Assembly: GCA_016932295.1 (NCBI GenBank)
Contig: JAFGDC010000340.1
Coordinates: 1 to 9,177 of the forward strand
Length of the DNA: 9,177 nt
From: a candidate division CSSED10-310 bacterium
GTDB lineage: Bacteria; CSSED10-310; JAFGDC01
Reading direction: 5' to 3'
In this document: positions 1 through 5,785 of the stretch, piece by piece
Numbering within the stretch: the first letter of the stretch is position 1
How the letters are laid out: every line of letters starts with the position of its first letter
The notes under the pieces: generated by a model
The model's database searches: none
What the model saw: the letters and a program-made list of their open reading frames with translations, nothing else
Told to the model about the DNA's origin: nothing
Position numbers and translations under genes: made by a program

Positions 1-182
1 AACCAGTGGCGCTGATAAAGACACCAATGATGGCACACGAAGGCGCTTTTCGTCAGACAACCTCTCCTCACTACCGATCCACCTCAGGCTTATTTCGAAA
101 CCAAAGTTGGGAAGCGGCACTGCCCTTCTGTTCAGGCCCGTATGATGGTAAGCTGTCGCTCTGTTATGCAGATCGCACAATG

Positions 183-189
183 AAAGGAG
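183..189 (+). promoter_or_regulatory. Ribosome binding site that fixes the start at 195
   Basis: AAAGGAG lies 5 bases before the ATG at 195. The reading frame is open further upstream, with an ATG at 6, but that codon has no such site. The peptide encoded from 6 to 194 also looks non-coding, while the one starting at 195 begins with a textbook signal peptide. A weak TATGAT hexamer at 141-146 could be the -10 element, but no convincing -35 was found. Confidence 0.8.
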
Positions 190-194
190 ACGCC

Positions 195-746
195 ATGACA
201 AGAATACTGTGCGTGACAATTTCACTCTTCTGGATCGTCGCCGCTGGCTCGATACCCCCAGCCGCCGCCGAAGAAGCCGGCACCACTACTTCCACCACCA
301 CCGATGACCGCTCCCAGGACAGCGACGTCATCCCGTTGTTGCTCAAGCAAGCTGAACTGACGTACATCCAGGTACCGGGAAGACCGATCTATTTAGTCCT
401 GGTGGAAGCCAGCCGATCGATTGATGTGGAACAGTGGCGGGTATCATTGAACTACAGCGATGTGGACAAGATGTTCATCAATGTGTGGGCGACGTTCGTG
501 GACAACCCCGAGAGCTATGATTTTTCCAAGGACGTGCTTCTCAAGGCCATGCAATTCAATACCAGCACGTCAGGCGCAAAGATTTGCATCGATGTCCCTG
601 CCGGCGATATCGATGCCCGTTGGGAAGTCCCTTCCCGGCTGGCGACCCCGGAATTGATCAAGTTCCTGATCACGGATGTAGCCGCGACCTGTAACACTCA
701 ATATCAGGAATTTAAAAAGCTGGCACCCGTCTCGACCGGCGAATGA
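195..746 (+). CDS. Small exported protein of unknown function (183 aa)
   Basis: The product is not recognised with certainty. From the ATG at 195 it starts with a typical Sec signal peptide: MTR, then a hydrophobic stretch (ILCVTISLFWIVAAG), then cleavage most likely after PPAAA near residue 25. A short Thr/Ser/Asp-rich linker (about residues 28-45) follows. The remainder is a compact alpha/beta domain of about 130 residues (PLLLKQAELTYIQV... to ...CNTQYQEFKKL) without membrane helices. The order of a helix, beta strands (rPIYLVLVEAS, WRVSLNYSD, FINVWATFVD), then helices ending in a region that tracks a fold pattern 'lLxxnxxxxxgkxxid' is loosely reminiscent of YbjN / type III chaperone-like proteins, but this is an impression from the pattern only. 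It probably acts in the periplasm. The gene stands alone, convergent with the transporter gene across a structured gap. The existence of the gene is well supported; its function is unknown. Confidence 0.75.
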   Translation: MTRILCVTISLFWIVAAGSIPPAAAEEAGTTTSTTTDDRSQDSDVIPLLLKQAELTYIQVPGRPIYLVLVEASRSIDVEQWRVSLNYSDVDKMFINVWATFVDNPESYDFSKDVLLKAMQFNTSTSGAKICIDVPAGDIDARWEVPSRLATPELIKFLITDVAATCNTQYQEFKKLAPVSTGE

Positions 747-790
747 ACTGAACCGAATCGATTTTACTTCCGCCTGGTGCATGGGTGGCG

Positions 791-1003
791 CTGGGAGTGT
801 GTCGCTGTAACCCAGGGATGGAATCGTGCGGCCCTGGTGCGGGACCAGGGTGAAACAGCGCGTGGAGATGGGTGATCGAGAGGGGTGAGCTGCTCCAGCC
901 CCTCGGGATACGGCGGCGCGATAAACCTATCGACGGAAGGTCCACGAGGGCGGAGCGAGAGTTCAGAAAAAAGGGACCGGTATCGACTGCCTCTGTGCAG
1001 GCA
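791..1003. other. Convergent intergenic gap with a candidate structured RNA
   Basis: No convincing protein is encoded in the 269 bases between the two convergent genes (747-1015). Seen on the + strand are six perfect helices. Helix A is CGCTGT 803-808 with ACAGCG 855-860. It encloses hairpin CCCTGGT 832-838 / ACCAGGG 844-850 with a 5-base loop. Directly after A comes helix B, CGTGGA 861-866 with TCCACG 941-946. B encloses hairpins GAGGGG 880-885 / CCCCTC 899-904 and CGATA 919-923 / TATCG 928-932. A further hairpin is TGCCT 988-992 / AGGCA 999-1003. CCAGGG also occurs at 812-817 and could compete for the same CCCTGG arm. The helices form a nested, non-conflicting set, as in a folded RNA or a complex 3' untranslated region. 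It matches no RNA class I recognise (checked by eye against RNase P, tmRNA, SRP RNA and common riboswitches). The strand is unknown because perfect helices can form in either transcript. An A6 run at 967-972 gives a T6 run in minus-strand RNA, but it is about 15 bases from the nearest hairpin, which is too far for a classical terminator. Confidence 0.35.
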
Positions 1004-1015
1004 CTACGATCAGGT

Positions 1016-1396
1016 TCAGGTTCGGACTTGACTCGCCACCATCCATACTCCCAGCAGAATGGCGCCAACTCCAGCCCACTGCAGCAGGTTAAGGCGTTCA
1101 CCAAGCCAGATCCCCGCGACGATCACGATGATCGCGAATCCCACGGTCACCATCACTGGATAGGCGACGCTGATGGGCAGGTTTTGCAGGGCGTACATGT
1201 AGGCCCCCAGGTTGAGTCCGAAGCAGATCATGCCTGCCACAAGCACCGGTGATGTGACAATGGACCACAAGCCGGCGGTGGCGCCGTGCTGAAAGAGGCC
1301 GCCGCTTTCCGCGATTCGTTTCATCCCGAATTTCATCAACAGGTTAGCGGTCGCGTTCAGCAGCAACGCCAATCCCAACGCGAAAAAATATTTCAA
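1016..1396 (-). CDS. SMR/DMT-superfamily small transporter, ArnE-like, lacking Glu14 (126 aa)
   Basis: This is an integral inner-membrane protein with four predicted helices, at about residues 2-21, 44-70, 75-97 and 103-122. It aligns without gaps to the start of EmrE (LGxA...L.K motif: Gly8, Ala10, Leu20-Met21-Lys22-Phe23). The third helix carries LQNLPISVAYP and is followed by a GERLNLLQWAG turn, typical of the family. The proton- and drug-binding Glu14 of multidrug SMR pumps is Asn14 here, and the position of EmrE Trp63 is Met82. The LQN.P..AYP block and an extra loop of about 16 residues after helix 1 resemble the undecaprenyl-linked aminoarabinose flippase subunit ArnE more than EmrE. 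The substrate is therefore more likely a lipid-linked sugar or another solute than a cationic drug; this is inference. Like its relatives it would act as a dimer. Translation begins at TTG (1394-1396). The gene is divergent from the ligase gene at 1593, with 196 bases between them. Confidence 0.85.
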   Translation of the reverse strand: MKYFFALGLALLLNATANLLMKFGMKRIAESGGLFQHGATAGLWSIVTSPVLVAGMICFGLNLGAYMYALQNLPISVAYPVMVTVGFAIIVIVAGIWLGERLNLLQWAGVGAILLGVWMVASQVRT

Positions 1397-1402
1397 ACTG
1401 CA

Positions 1403-1410
1403 CTCCTTTC
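1403..1410 (-). promoter_or_regulatory. Ribosome binding site supporting a TTG start
   Basis: On the minus strand GAAAGGAG lies 6 bases upstream of the TTG at 1396-1394. No ATG or GTG in this frame lies at a suitable distance, and starting here gives exactly the expected first residues of an SMR/DMT protein (MKYFFALGLA). The TTG start is therefore well supported. Confidence 0.8.
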
Positions 1411-1551
1411 AGAGGTAAGAAGACATGCCTCCCGTGCTCCCAACTCGAAGTGGTTCCATAAATCAACTGAATGTAGCCGATCAGCGTCCGGTTGGCTATC
1501 CGTTCCCTGCCACCCACGAGGCGTGATCAAGGCCGTGCGGTCTTCCTGGTG

Positions 1552-1580
1552 GTTCGCGAACATGGTAACGTTCAGGAAAC
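1552..1580. promoter_or_regulatory. Candidate operator: two GTTC..GAAC-type palindromes
   Basis: A perfect 10-base palindrome GTTCGCGAAC lies at 1552-1561. It is followed after 8 bases by the near-copy GTTCAGGAAAC at 1570-1580. Both sit in the divergent region directly before the ribosome binding site of the ligase gene (AGGGAGA 1581-1587). A repressor bound here could block transcription or initiation. The spacing does not match the known LexA boxes (GAAC-N4-GTTC or GTTC-N7-GTTC). No convincing -10/-35 pair was found in 1397-1592 on either strand. Confidence 0.3.
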
Positions 1581-1592
1581 AGGGAGAAGATC

Positions 1593-4097
1593 ATGACACT
1601 TCAACGCCCCAAACATCTGACCGTCCTGATCTGGTTGATCGTTCTCATCCCGTTGATTTTCGATTTCAGTCTGGCATTCAAGGATGGTTACGAACTGCTC
1701 AAGCGTGTCATCTTCACAACGGTGATCATCTGCCTCGGCCTGGCGATGATAGTGCTTCCTCGCCTGCAGGGTTGGTTTGGAGGATTTCAGTTGCGCCGGC
1801 GCGTTTTCGATCCGCCAGTCCTGCTGTTCGCGGCGGCGGCGCTGTTGTCGAACATAGCTCCAATAAACCGCCATGACGGCATGGAGATGCTTGTTTGGCT
1901 GGCGGTGCTGCTCCTGATGTACGCAATGGTGGGAGGTTCGGCCGATCTCGAACGCGATGGGCTGTCGATTCTTCGATTGCTGGCGCTGAGTGGAATGGTG
2001 GTGGGTATCTATGGCGTTCTCCAGGGTTTTTCCATCGATTTACCCGCTCTCCGGGGTAATTATGATTCAATATCCACCCTGGGCCACCGCAATGTAGCCG
2101 CGCAAAGCCTCCTGCTTCTTCTGCCCGCTGCTGTCGGTTGGCTGCTGCTGAGTGCCGGCGGGGAACGCTGGCTGGCGGGATTGGCAACGCTCTGCATGAG
2201 CCTGCACCTCCTATTCACCAAGAGTCGTGGTGCCTGGCTTGGATTCCTGGCGGAACTGGTCATTGCCGTGCTGGTCATCACGCTGGCCGCTGGAAGGCAC
2301 ACCCGGACCCGTCCGAACAAAGGTGCGGAGATCAATGGCGTCGTGAATCGGTTTCCTCGTCACGTTCTCATCGTGGGTGTGGTGATCGTCATCATTCTGG
2401 CGTTCGCCGCCGGTCAGGGCTACTCCTACCTGGGCCGATTCGCATCGAGCTTCAATACCTCACATGGAACGGCGCAGTTCCGTCTGCTGACCTGGAAATC
2501 GACACTGGAAATGATACGTGACTACCCCGTGTTCGGAGTCGGATTGGGCTCTTTCGGCAAGGCATTCCCGCGCTATCGGAATCCTCGGGAGATTGATTTT
2601 TCGGGAGAAAGCACCACGGTGGAGAAGACCCATAACGACCATTTACAATTCTGGGCTGAAATGGGTCTCGTGGGGCTTCTTGCCTGGCTGTTCCTGTTGA
2701 TGTGCCTGGCGAGAGTCGGCTGGGACCTCATGAGAGTGGAGGCAGCCTCACCGCTTCACACCTTATCGGCCTGTTTGCTGGTCGCCTGCGGAGGAATCCT
2801 GGTCCACAGTTTGTTCAGCTTCGGACTGGCCTTCAGCAAGGCATCCATGGTGGTGTTCTGGTTCTACCTCTCATTGTTGGGCGTAGCCCATGGGGTGCGG
2901 GAAAAAGCCTCCGGCAGTTCCAGGGGCTTCATCCTGCGACTGCCCTCGCCATGGGCCAGGGTCACGGCGGCCGGACTGGCCGCGCTCGCGGTGTGGTTCC
3001 TGGGGTATCGTCCACTACAGGGCGCACGTTTGTTTCGCCAGGGAGAAAACCTGCGCCAGAGGGAGCAGCATGAGCTGGCGGTGAACCGATTCATTGCCGC
3101 CGCCAAGCTCATTCCCGCTGATTACCGCCTGTATCATCAACTGGCGTATTCCTATGAACGACTGGGGCGGTTGGATGAAGCTGAACGCGCGGAACGCAGG
3201 AGCATCGACCTGTTTCCGCTCCACCGTGATGGCTATTTCAATCTCGGCTACCTGTACGAGAGCAGGAAGGACTGGGATAACGCAGCCGACTATTACCGCA
3301 AGGCTCTCGAATTGTATCCAGAGAACCTGTCCGCGACGAACAACCTGGTAGTCGTGCTCCAGCGAATGGAAAAACTGGATGAGGCCATGGCGGCGGCTCG
3401 GGAGGGGTTGTTGTGGCATCCGTACAGTCCCGACCTGAATAACAACCTCGGAGTATGTTACTTCCGCATGCATGAATACGAGGAGGCGGCCCGGTGCTTC
3501 CAGCGGGTTGTGGAGCTGCGGCGGATCATCGTCTTTCCTCGCAGCACCGTCACCCATTACGCCTTGCTGGGGGAAATCCAGTTCCGAATATCCGGACGGG
3601 ATCGGGAGGGTGCCATGGTCTTGCCACCGAGTGACTGGGGTCGTCTCATATTCTCACCCGGTGCCGGTCCCGCGCCCGAGGTTGAAAATCCCCGGCATGG
3701 AGCGATCTTCAGTTGGGATGAAGATAATCAGGTACTGGTGCTCACCTTTGCTGACGATGAACGGGTTGACACCTACCTGGTTGAGTACGAACTGAAGGGA
3801 GTCAACGGTTCATTCCCGTACCGCCAGACGGAATTCGTATTCGCCAAGGCTCACAACAACCTCGGGCAGTGCCTTCAGATGCTTGGTCGCTACCAGGAAG
3901 CCAGCCACGAATATGATGCCTCGATCGCACTGGCGCCCCAGTATGCCAATCCGTATTGCAATGCGGCGGGAATGCACTTTCAGTTTACGCGGGATATGGA
4001 TAAGGCGATATGGTATTACAAGGGTTGCGAGAAAATCCAGGGGTCCGCGACTCCGGAGATCCTCCGCCGGTTCGCCGCGGAAGCCGGCGTCGATTGA
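1593..4097 (+). CDS. O-antigen ligase/polymerase (Wzy/WaaL family) with C-terminal TPR domain (834 aa)
   Basis: This is a polytopic inner-membrane glycan transferase of the Wzy_C (PF04932) type. Such proteins transfer or polymerise undecaprenyl-linked glycan on the periplasmic side (WaaL ligase, Wzy polymerase, PglL protein glycosylase); which one applies here is not decidable. About 12 hydrophobic helices cover residues 10-475. Family landmarks seen are GHRNVAA at 164-170, SRGAWLG at 211-217 with the conserved Arg212, and a large extracytoplasmic loop (about 275-354). The loop carries FRLLTWK near 296-302, FGVGLGSF at 314-321 and the THNDHLQFWAEMGLVG block at 346-361, with His347 in the usual catalytic region. 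After the last helix (about 456-471) come TPRs at about 482-510, 511-544, 545-578, 579-612 and 613-645. A beta-rich insert occupies about 646-749, followed by two more TPRs at 750-784 and 785-815. Fusion of this membrane domain to TPRs is known in PglL/Wzy relatives. The start is ATG 1593, preceded by AGGGAGA. No glycosyltransferase gene is nearby. The domain call is very secure; the exact acceptor is unknown. Confidence 0.92.
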   Translation: MTLQRPKHLTVLIWLIVLIPLIFDFSLAFKDGYELLKRVIFTTVIICLGLAMIVLPRLQGWFGGFQLRRRVFDPPVLLFAAAALLSNIAPINRHDGMEMLVWLAVLLLMYAMVGGSADLERDGLSILRLLALSGMVVGIYGVLQGFSIDLPALRGNYDSISTLGHRNVAAQSLLLLLPAAVGWLLLSAGGERWLAGLATLCMSLHLLFTKSRGAWLGFLAELVIAVLVITLAAGRHTRTRPNKGAEINGVVNRFPRHVLIVGVVIVIILAFAAGQGYSYLGRFASSFNTSHGTAQFRLLTWKSTLEMIRDYPVFGVGLGSFGKAFPRYRNPREIDFSGESTTVEKTHNDHLQFWAEMGLVGLLAWLFLLMCLARVGWDLMRVEAASPLHTLSACLLVACGGILVHSLFSFGLAFSKASMVVFWFYLSLLGVAHGVREKASGSSRGFILRLPSPWARVTAAGLAALAVWFLGYRPLQGARLFRQGENLRQREQHELAVNRFIAAAKLIPADYRLYHQLAYSYERLGRLDEAERAERRSIDLFPLHRDGYFNLGYLYESRKDWDNAADYYRKALELYPENLSATNNLVVVLQRMEKLDEAMAAAREGLLWHPYSPDLNNNLGVCYFRMHEYEEAARCFQRVVELRRIIVFPRSTVTHYALLGEIQFRISGRDREGAMVLPPSDWGRLIFSPGAGPAPEVENPRHGAIFSWDEDNQVLVLTFADDERVDTYLVEYELKGVNGSFPYRQTEFVFAKAHNNLGQCLQMLGRYQEASHEYDASIALAPQYANPYCNAAGMHFQFTRDMDKAIWYYKGCEKIQGSATPEILRRFAAEAGVD

Positions 4098-4174
4098 TCA
4101 CGGGACCAATACCATGAAGCTGTCGGCTTGACAACGATATCCGTACTATTGGATGCGTCCGGTTGCGTTCGACA

Positions 4175-4202
4175 TTGACATGCCCCTTTGATAACCTAGA
4201 AT
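4175..4202 (+). promoter_or_regulatory. Sigma70-type promoter for the TPR-kelch operon
   Basis: A perfect -35 TTGACA (4175-4180) is separated by 16 bases from a -10 TAGAAT (4197-4202), which matches TATAAT at five of six positions. Transcription would start near 4209, giving a leader of about 55 bases before the GTG at 4265. It lies in the 167-base gap after the ligase gene (4098-4264), which has no other recognisable element and no clear terminator, so read-through from the ligase gene is also possible. Confidence 0.6.
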
Positions 4203-4253
4203 GATAGTGATCGAGGACGAGTACAGACCGGAGCGGCGGGACGGTAGTCCAAT

Positions 4254-4260
4254 GGAGGAG
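4254..4260 (+). promoter_or_regulatory. Ribosome binding site for the GTG start at 4265
   Basis: GGAGGAG lies 4 bases before GTG 4265. An ATG at 4252 overlaps this site but reads in another frame that closes after about 85 codons of unconvincing peptide. There is no other in-frame start until far into the TPR domain, so GTG is the best choice, although the spacing is slightly short. Confidence 0.6.
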
Positions 4261-4264
4261 CAGC

Positions 4265-5779
4265 GTGGGCAGTTCAGGTTCAAAAGGAGGACTCTTCGGT
4301 TTCTTCAAGGGTGCGGATGGTTCTGGCAAGGAGATCACTCGCGAGATCAGTGCCTTGGAAAGGGAATTGAAGGCGGCGCGGCGCAGGAAGGACCTGGCCA
4401 GGGTGGCGGTGACGTTCGACAGATTGGGACTCAAGCATCTGCAATCCGGCAACGCACCTCTTGCCCAGGAGAGCTACCTGGAAATCCTCAAGTTGTACAA
4501 TCGTAGCAAGGAGGCCGGGCCGCGCAAGGTGCTGGCCACCGCGTACAATAACCTTGGCGTCTCCTACCGGATCCAGAACGATCTTGAAAACGCAGCGAAG
4601 TTCATCAAGAAGTCTCTTGAAGTGAATACACAGCATGGTCATCAAAAAGAAATGATCGTGGATCATTACAACCTGGCAATGTTGAAATGTCAGGAAGCGG
4701 ATTTCGAGAACGCCATGGATCATCTGTACCAGGCCTTGACCATCGCAACCCGCATGGAAGACCATGAATGGACCGCCCTGCTCGCCTTGCATCGCGCCTG
4801 GATCTACCTGTACACCTGCCGCTACAGGGATGCCCTGGCCGACTATACCTTTGTTCTCCACCAGTCCACCGCGCTCAAGGCGATCGATTGGATGGTTGAT
4901 GCCATGTGCGGCATGAGCCGGTGTTATCAAAACCTCGGTGAATACTACCATGCTCACCAGAGCGCTGAAGATGTGTTGCAACTGACCAAGGAGCGTGGCG
5001 AGGATGTGTTGGAAGCCAAGGCTCTCGCTCGTTTCAGTGAATTTCTTTTGAACCTGGGAGATCCAGATGAGGCGCGGGCCAATGCATTGCGCGCCAAAGA
5101 GCTGAATAATGAGAGTGATACTGCGACCACATTGTTGACCTTCAGGCTGATGGCACTGGTGAATGCGAAGCGCGGTATGTCGGATAACAGCCGGAAATAC
5201 CTCGACCGCGCGTACGAAATCTGTGTCAATGTCCAGGACAGGATCAACGAGGCACACGTGCTGTTCGATATGGCCAAGTTGGATTACGACGAGGTAAAAC
5301 ACCGTGAGGCACTGGCCAAGGCGGAACGGGCCGCAAAAGCCATTGCGGCTACTCGGAACAAGGAATTGGAGTGCCTCAACAGCATCCTGAAAGGACGAAT
5401 CCACCAGGCCATGGGTGATCCCGATCGGTCGTTCAGGTATCGACAAAGGGCCATGAAGCTTGCGGAAGAAACCGGCATGCCGGACCTTGTGTGGCGTGCT
5501 CATTACAATCTGGGGCGACTCAATCATGCCCAAAAACGCCATGATGAGGCCTACTCCCATTACCATGCGGGAATCCAGGTTCTCGAGAATATGGCGGCAA
5601 ACCTCCGAAAAAATGCACTGGCGGAAGTCTTCTACCGTGATCGCGAACGCTGCAAGATCTTCCAGGATATGGTCCTCCTCCTGGCTCTGCGGAACCGGAA
5701 GGAGGAAGCTCGGTTCTATTTCAACAGGATCGGATGTTCGGATATCCGGGATAAAATCGCTCACTTGCTGGAGGTCTGA
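4265..5779 (+). CDS. Cytoplasmic TPR protein, TPR part of a TPR-CHAT-like architecture (504 aa)
   Basis: This is a helical repeat scaffold without a signal peptide or membrane segment, so probably cytoplasmic. A short Gly/Phe-rich N-terminus (residues 1-20) and a basic helix (25-48) precede about ten TPR units running from 45 to 490. The clearest are the YNNLGVSYRIQNDLENAAKF unit (94-113), DHYNLAMLKCQEADFENAMD (133-152), GMSRCYQNLGEYYHAHQ (216-232) and HYNLGRLNHAQKRHDEAYS (413-431). The last section has the YRDRERCKIFQDMV motif (457-470) followed by LALRNRKEEARFYFNR. This is the pattern seen in TPR_12-type regions just before a CHAT (caspase-like) peptidase domain. Here the protein stops about 20 residues later, so no catalytic His/Cys domain is present. 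The likely role is protein-protein interaction; the partner is unknown. It is the first gene of an operon with the kelch gene, whose start lies only 6 bases beyond the stop codon. The long open frame on the opposite strand is a composition shadow. Confidence 0.88.
   Translation: MGSSGSKGGLFGFFKGADGSGKEITREISALERELKAARRRKDLARVAVTFDRLGLKHLQSGNAPLAQESYLEILKLYNRSKEAGPRKVLATAYNNLGVSYRIQNDLENAAKFIKKSLEVNTQHGHQKEMIVDHYNLAMLKCQEADFENAMDHLYQALTIATRMEDHEWTALLALHRAWIYLYTCRYRDALADYTFVLHQSTALKAIDWMVDAMCGMSRCYQNLGEYYHAHQSAEDVLQLTKERGEDVLEAKALARFSEFLLNLGDPDEARANALRAKELNNESDTATTLLTFRLMALVNAKRGMSDNSRKYLDRAYEICVNVQDRINEAHVLFDMAKLDYDEVKHREALAKAERAAKAIAATRNKELECLNSILKGRIHQAMGDPDRSFRYRQRAMKLAEETGMPDLVWRAHYNLGRLNHAQKRHDEAYSHYHAGIQVLENMAANLRKNALAEVFYRDRERCKIFQDMVLLLALRNRKEEARFYFNRIGCSDIRDKIAHLLEV
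5770..5775 (+). promoter_or_regulatory. Ribosome binding site of the kelch gene inside the TPR gene
   Basis: GGAGGT lies within the last codons of the TPR gene, 10 bases before ATG 5786. The TPR stop codon (5777-5779) falls between this site and the start codon. Ribosomes finishing the first gene would therefore be placed to start the second, which is an arrangement for translational coupling and roughly matched production. Confidence 0.65.
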
Positions 5780-5785
5780 GAGGCT

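Noticed and set aside
6..194. N-terminal extension of the first gene from an ATG at 6
   Set aside because: There is no ribosome site, the peptide is not protein-like, and the later ATG at 195 has AAAGGAG and a complete signal peptide.
964..1003. Intrinsic terminator for the minus-strand transporter (hairpin 988-1003 and T run at 972-967)
   Set aside because: The T run is about 15 bases from the stem, too far for a standard intrinsic terminator.
985..1025. TPP-riboswitch-like string GAACCTGATC on the minus strand
   Set aside because: The other conserved TPP elements (CTGAGA box, second arm) are absent. It also lies downstream of the transporter on that strand, not in a leader.
872..1252. Plus-strand open frame overlapping the transporter gene
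   Set aside because: The translation is His/Asp/Arg-rich without a fold pattern and lies mostly antisense to the well-supported SMR/DMT gene.
1286..1876. Plus-strand open frame crossing the divergent region into the ligase gene
   Set aside because: It overlaps two better-supported genes in other frames, and its product has no recognisable motif.
4279..4286. AAAGGAGG inside the start of the TPR gene as an alternative ribosome site
   Set aside because: No start codon in any useful frame follows at 5-12 bases. It simply encodes Lys-Gly-Gly in the N-terminus.
4280..5764. Open frame of about 494 codons on the minus strand, antisense to the TPR gene
   Set aside because: It mirrors the TPR gene almost end to end and its translation has no recognisable domain. 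Codon bias of the sense gene easily keeps the opposite frame open, and the sense frame has clear TPRs, a ribosome site and a promoter.
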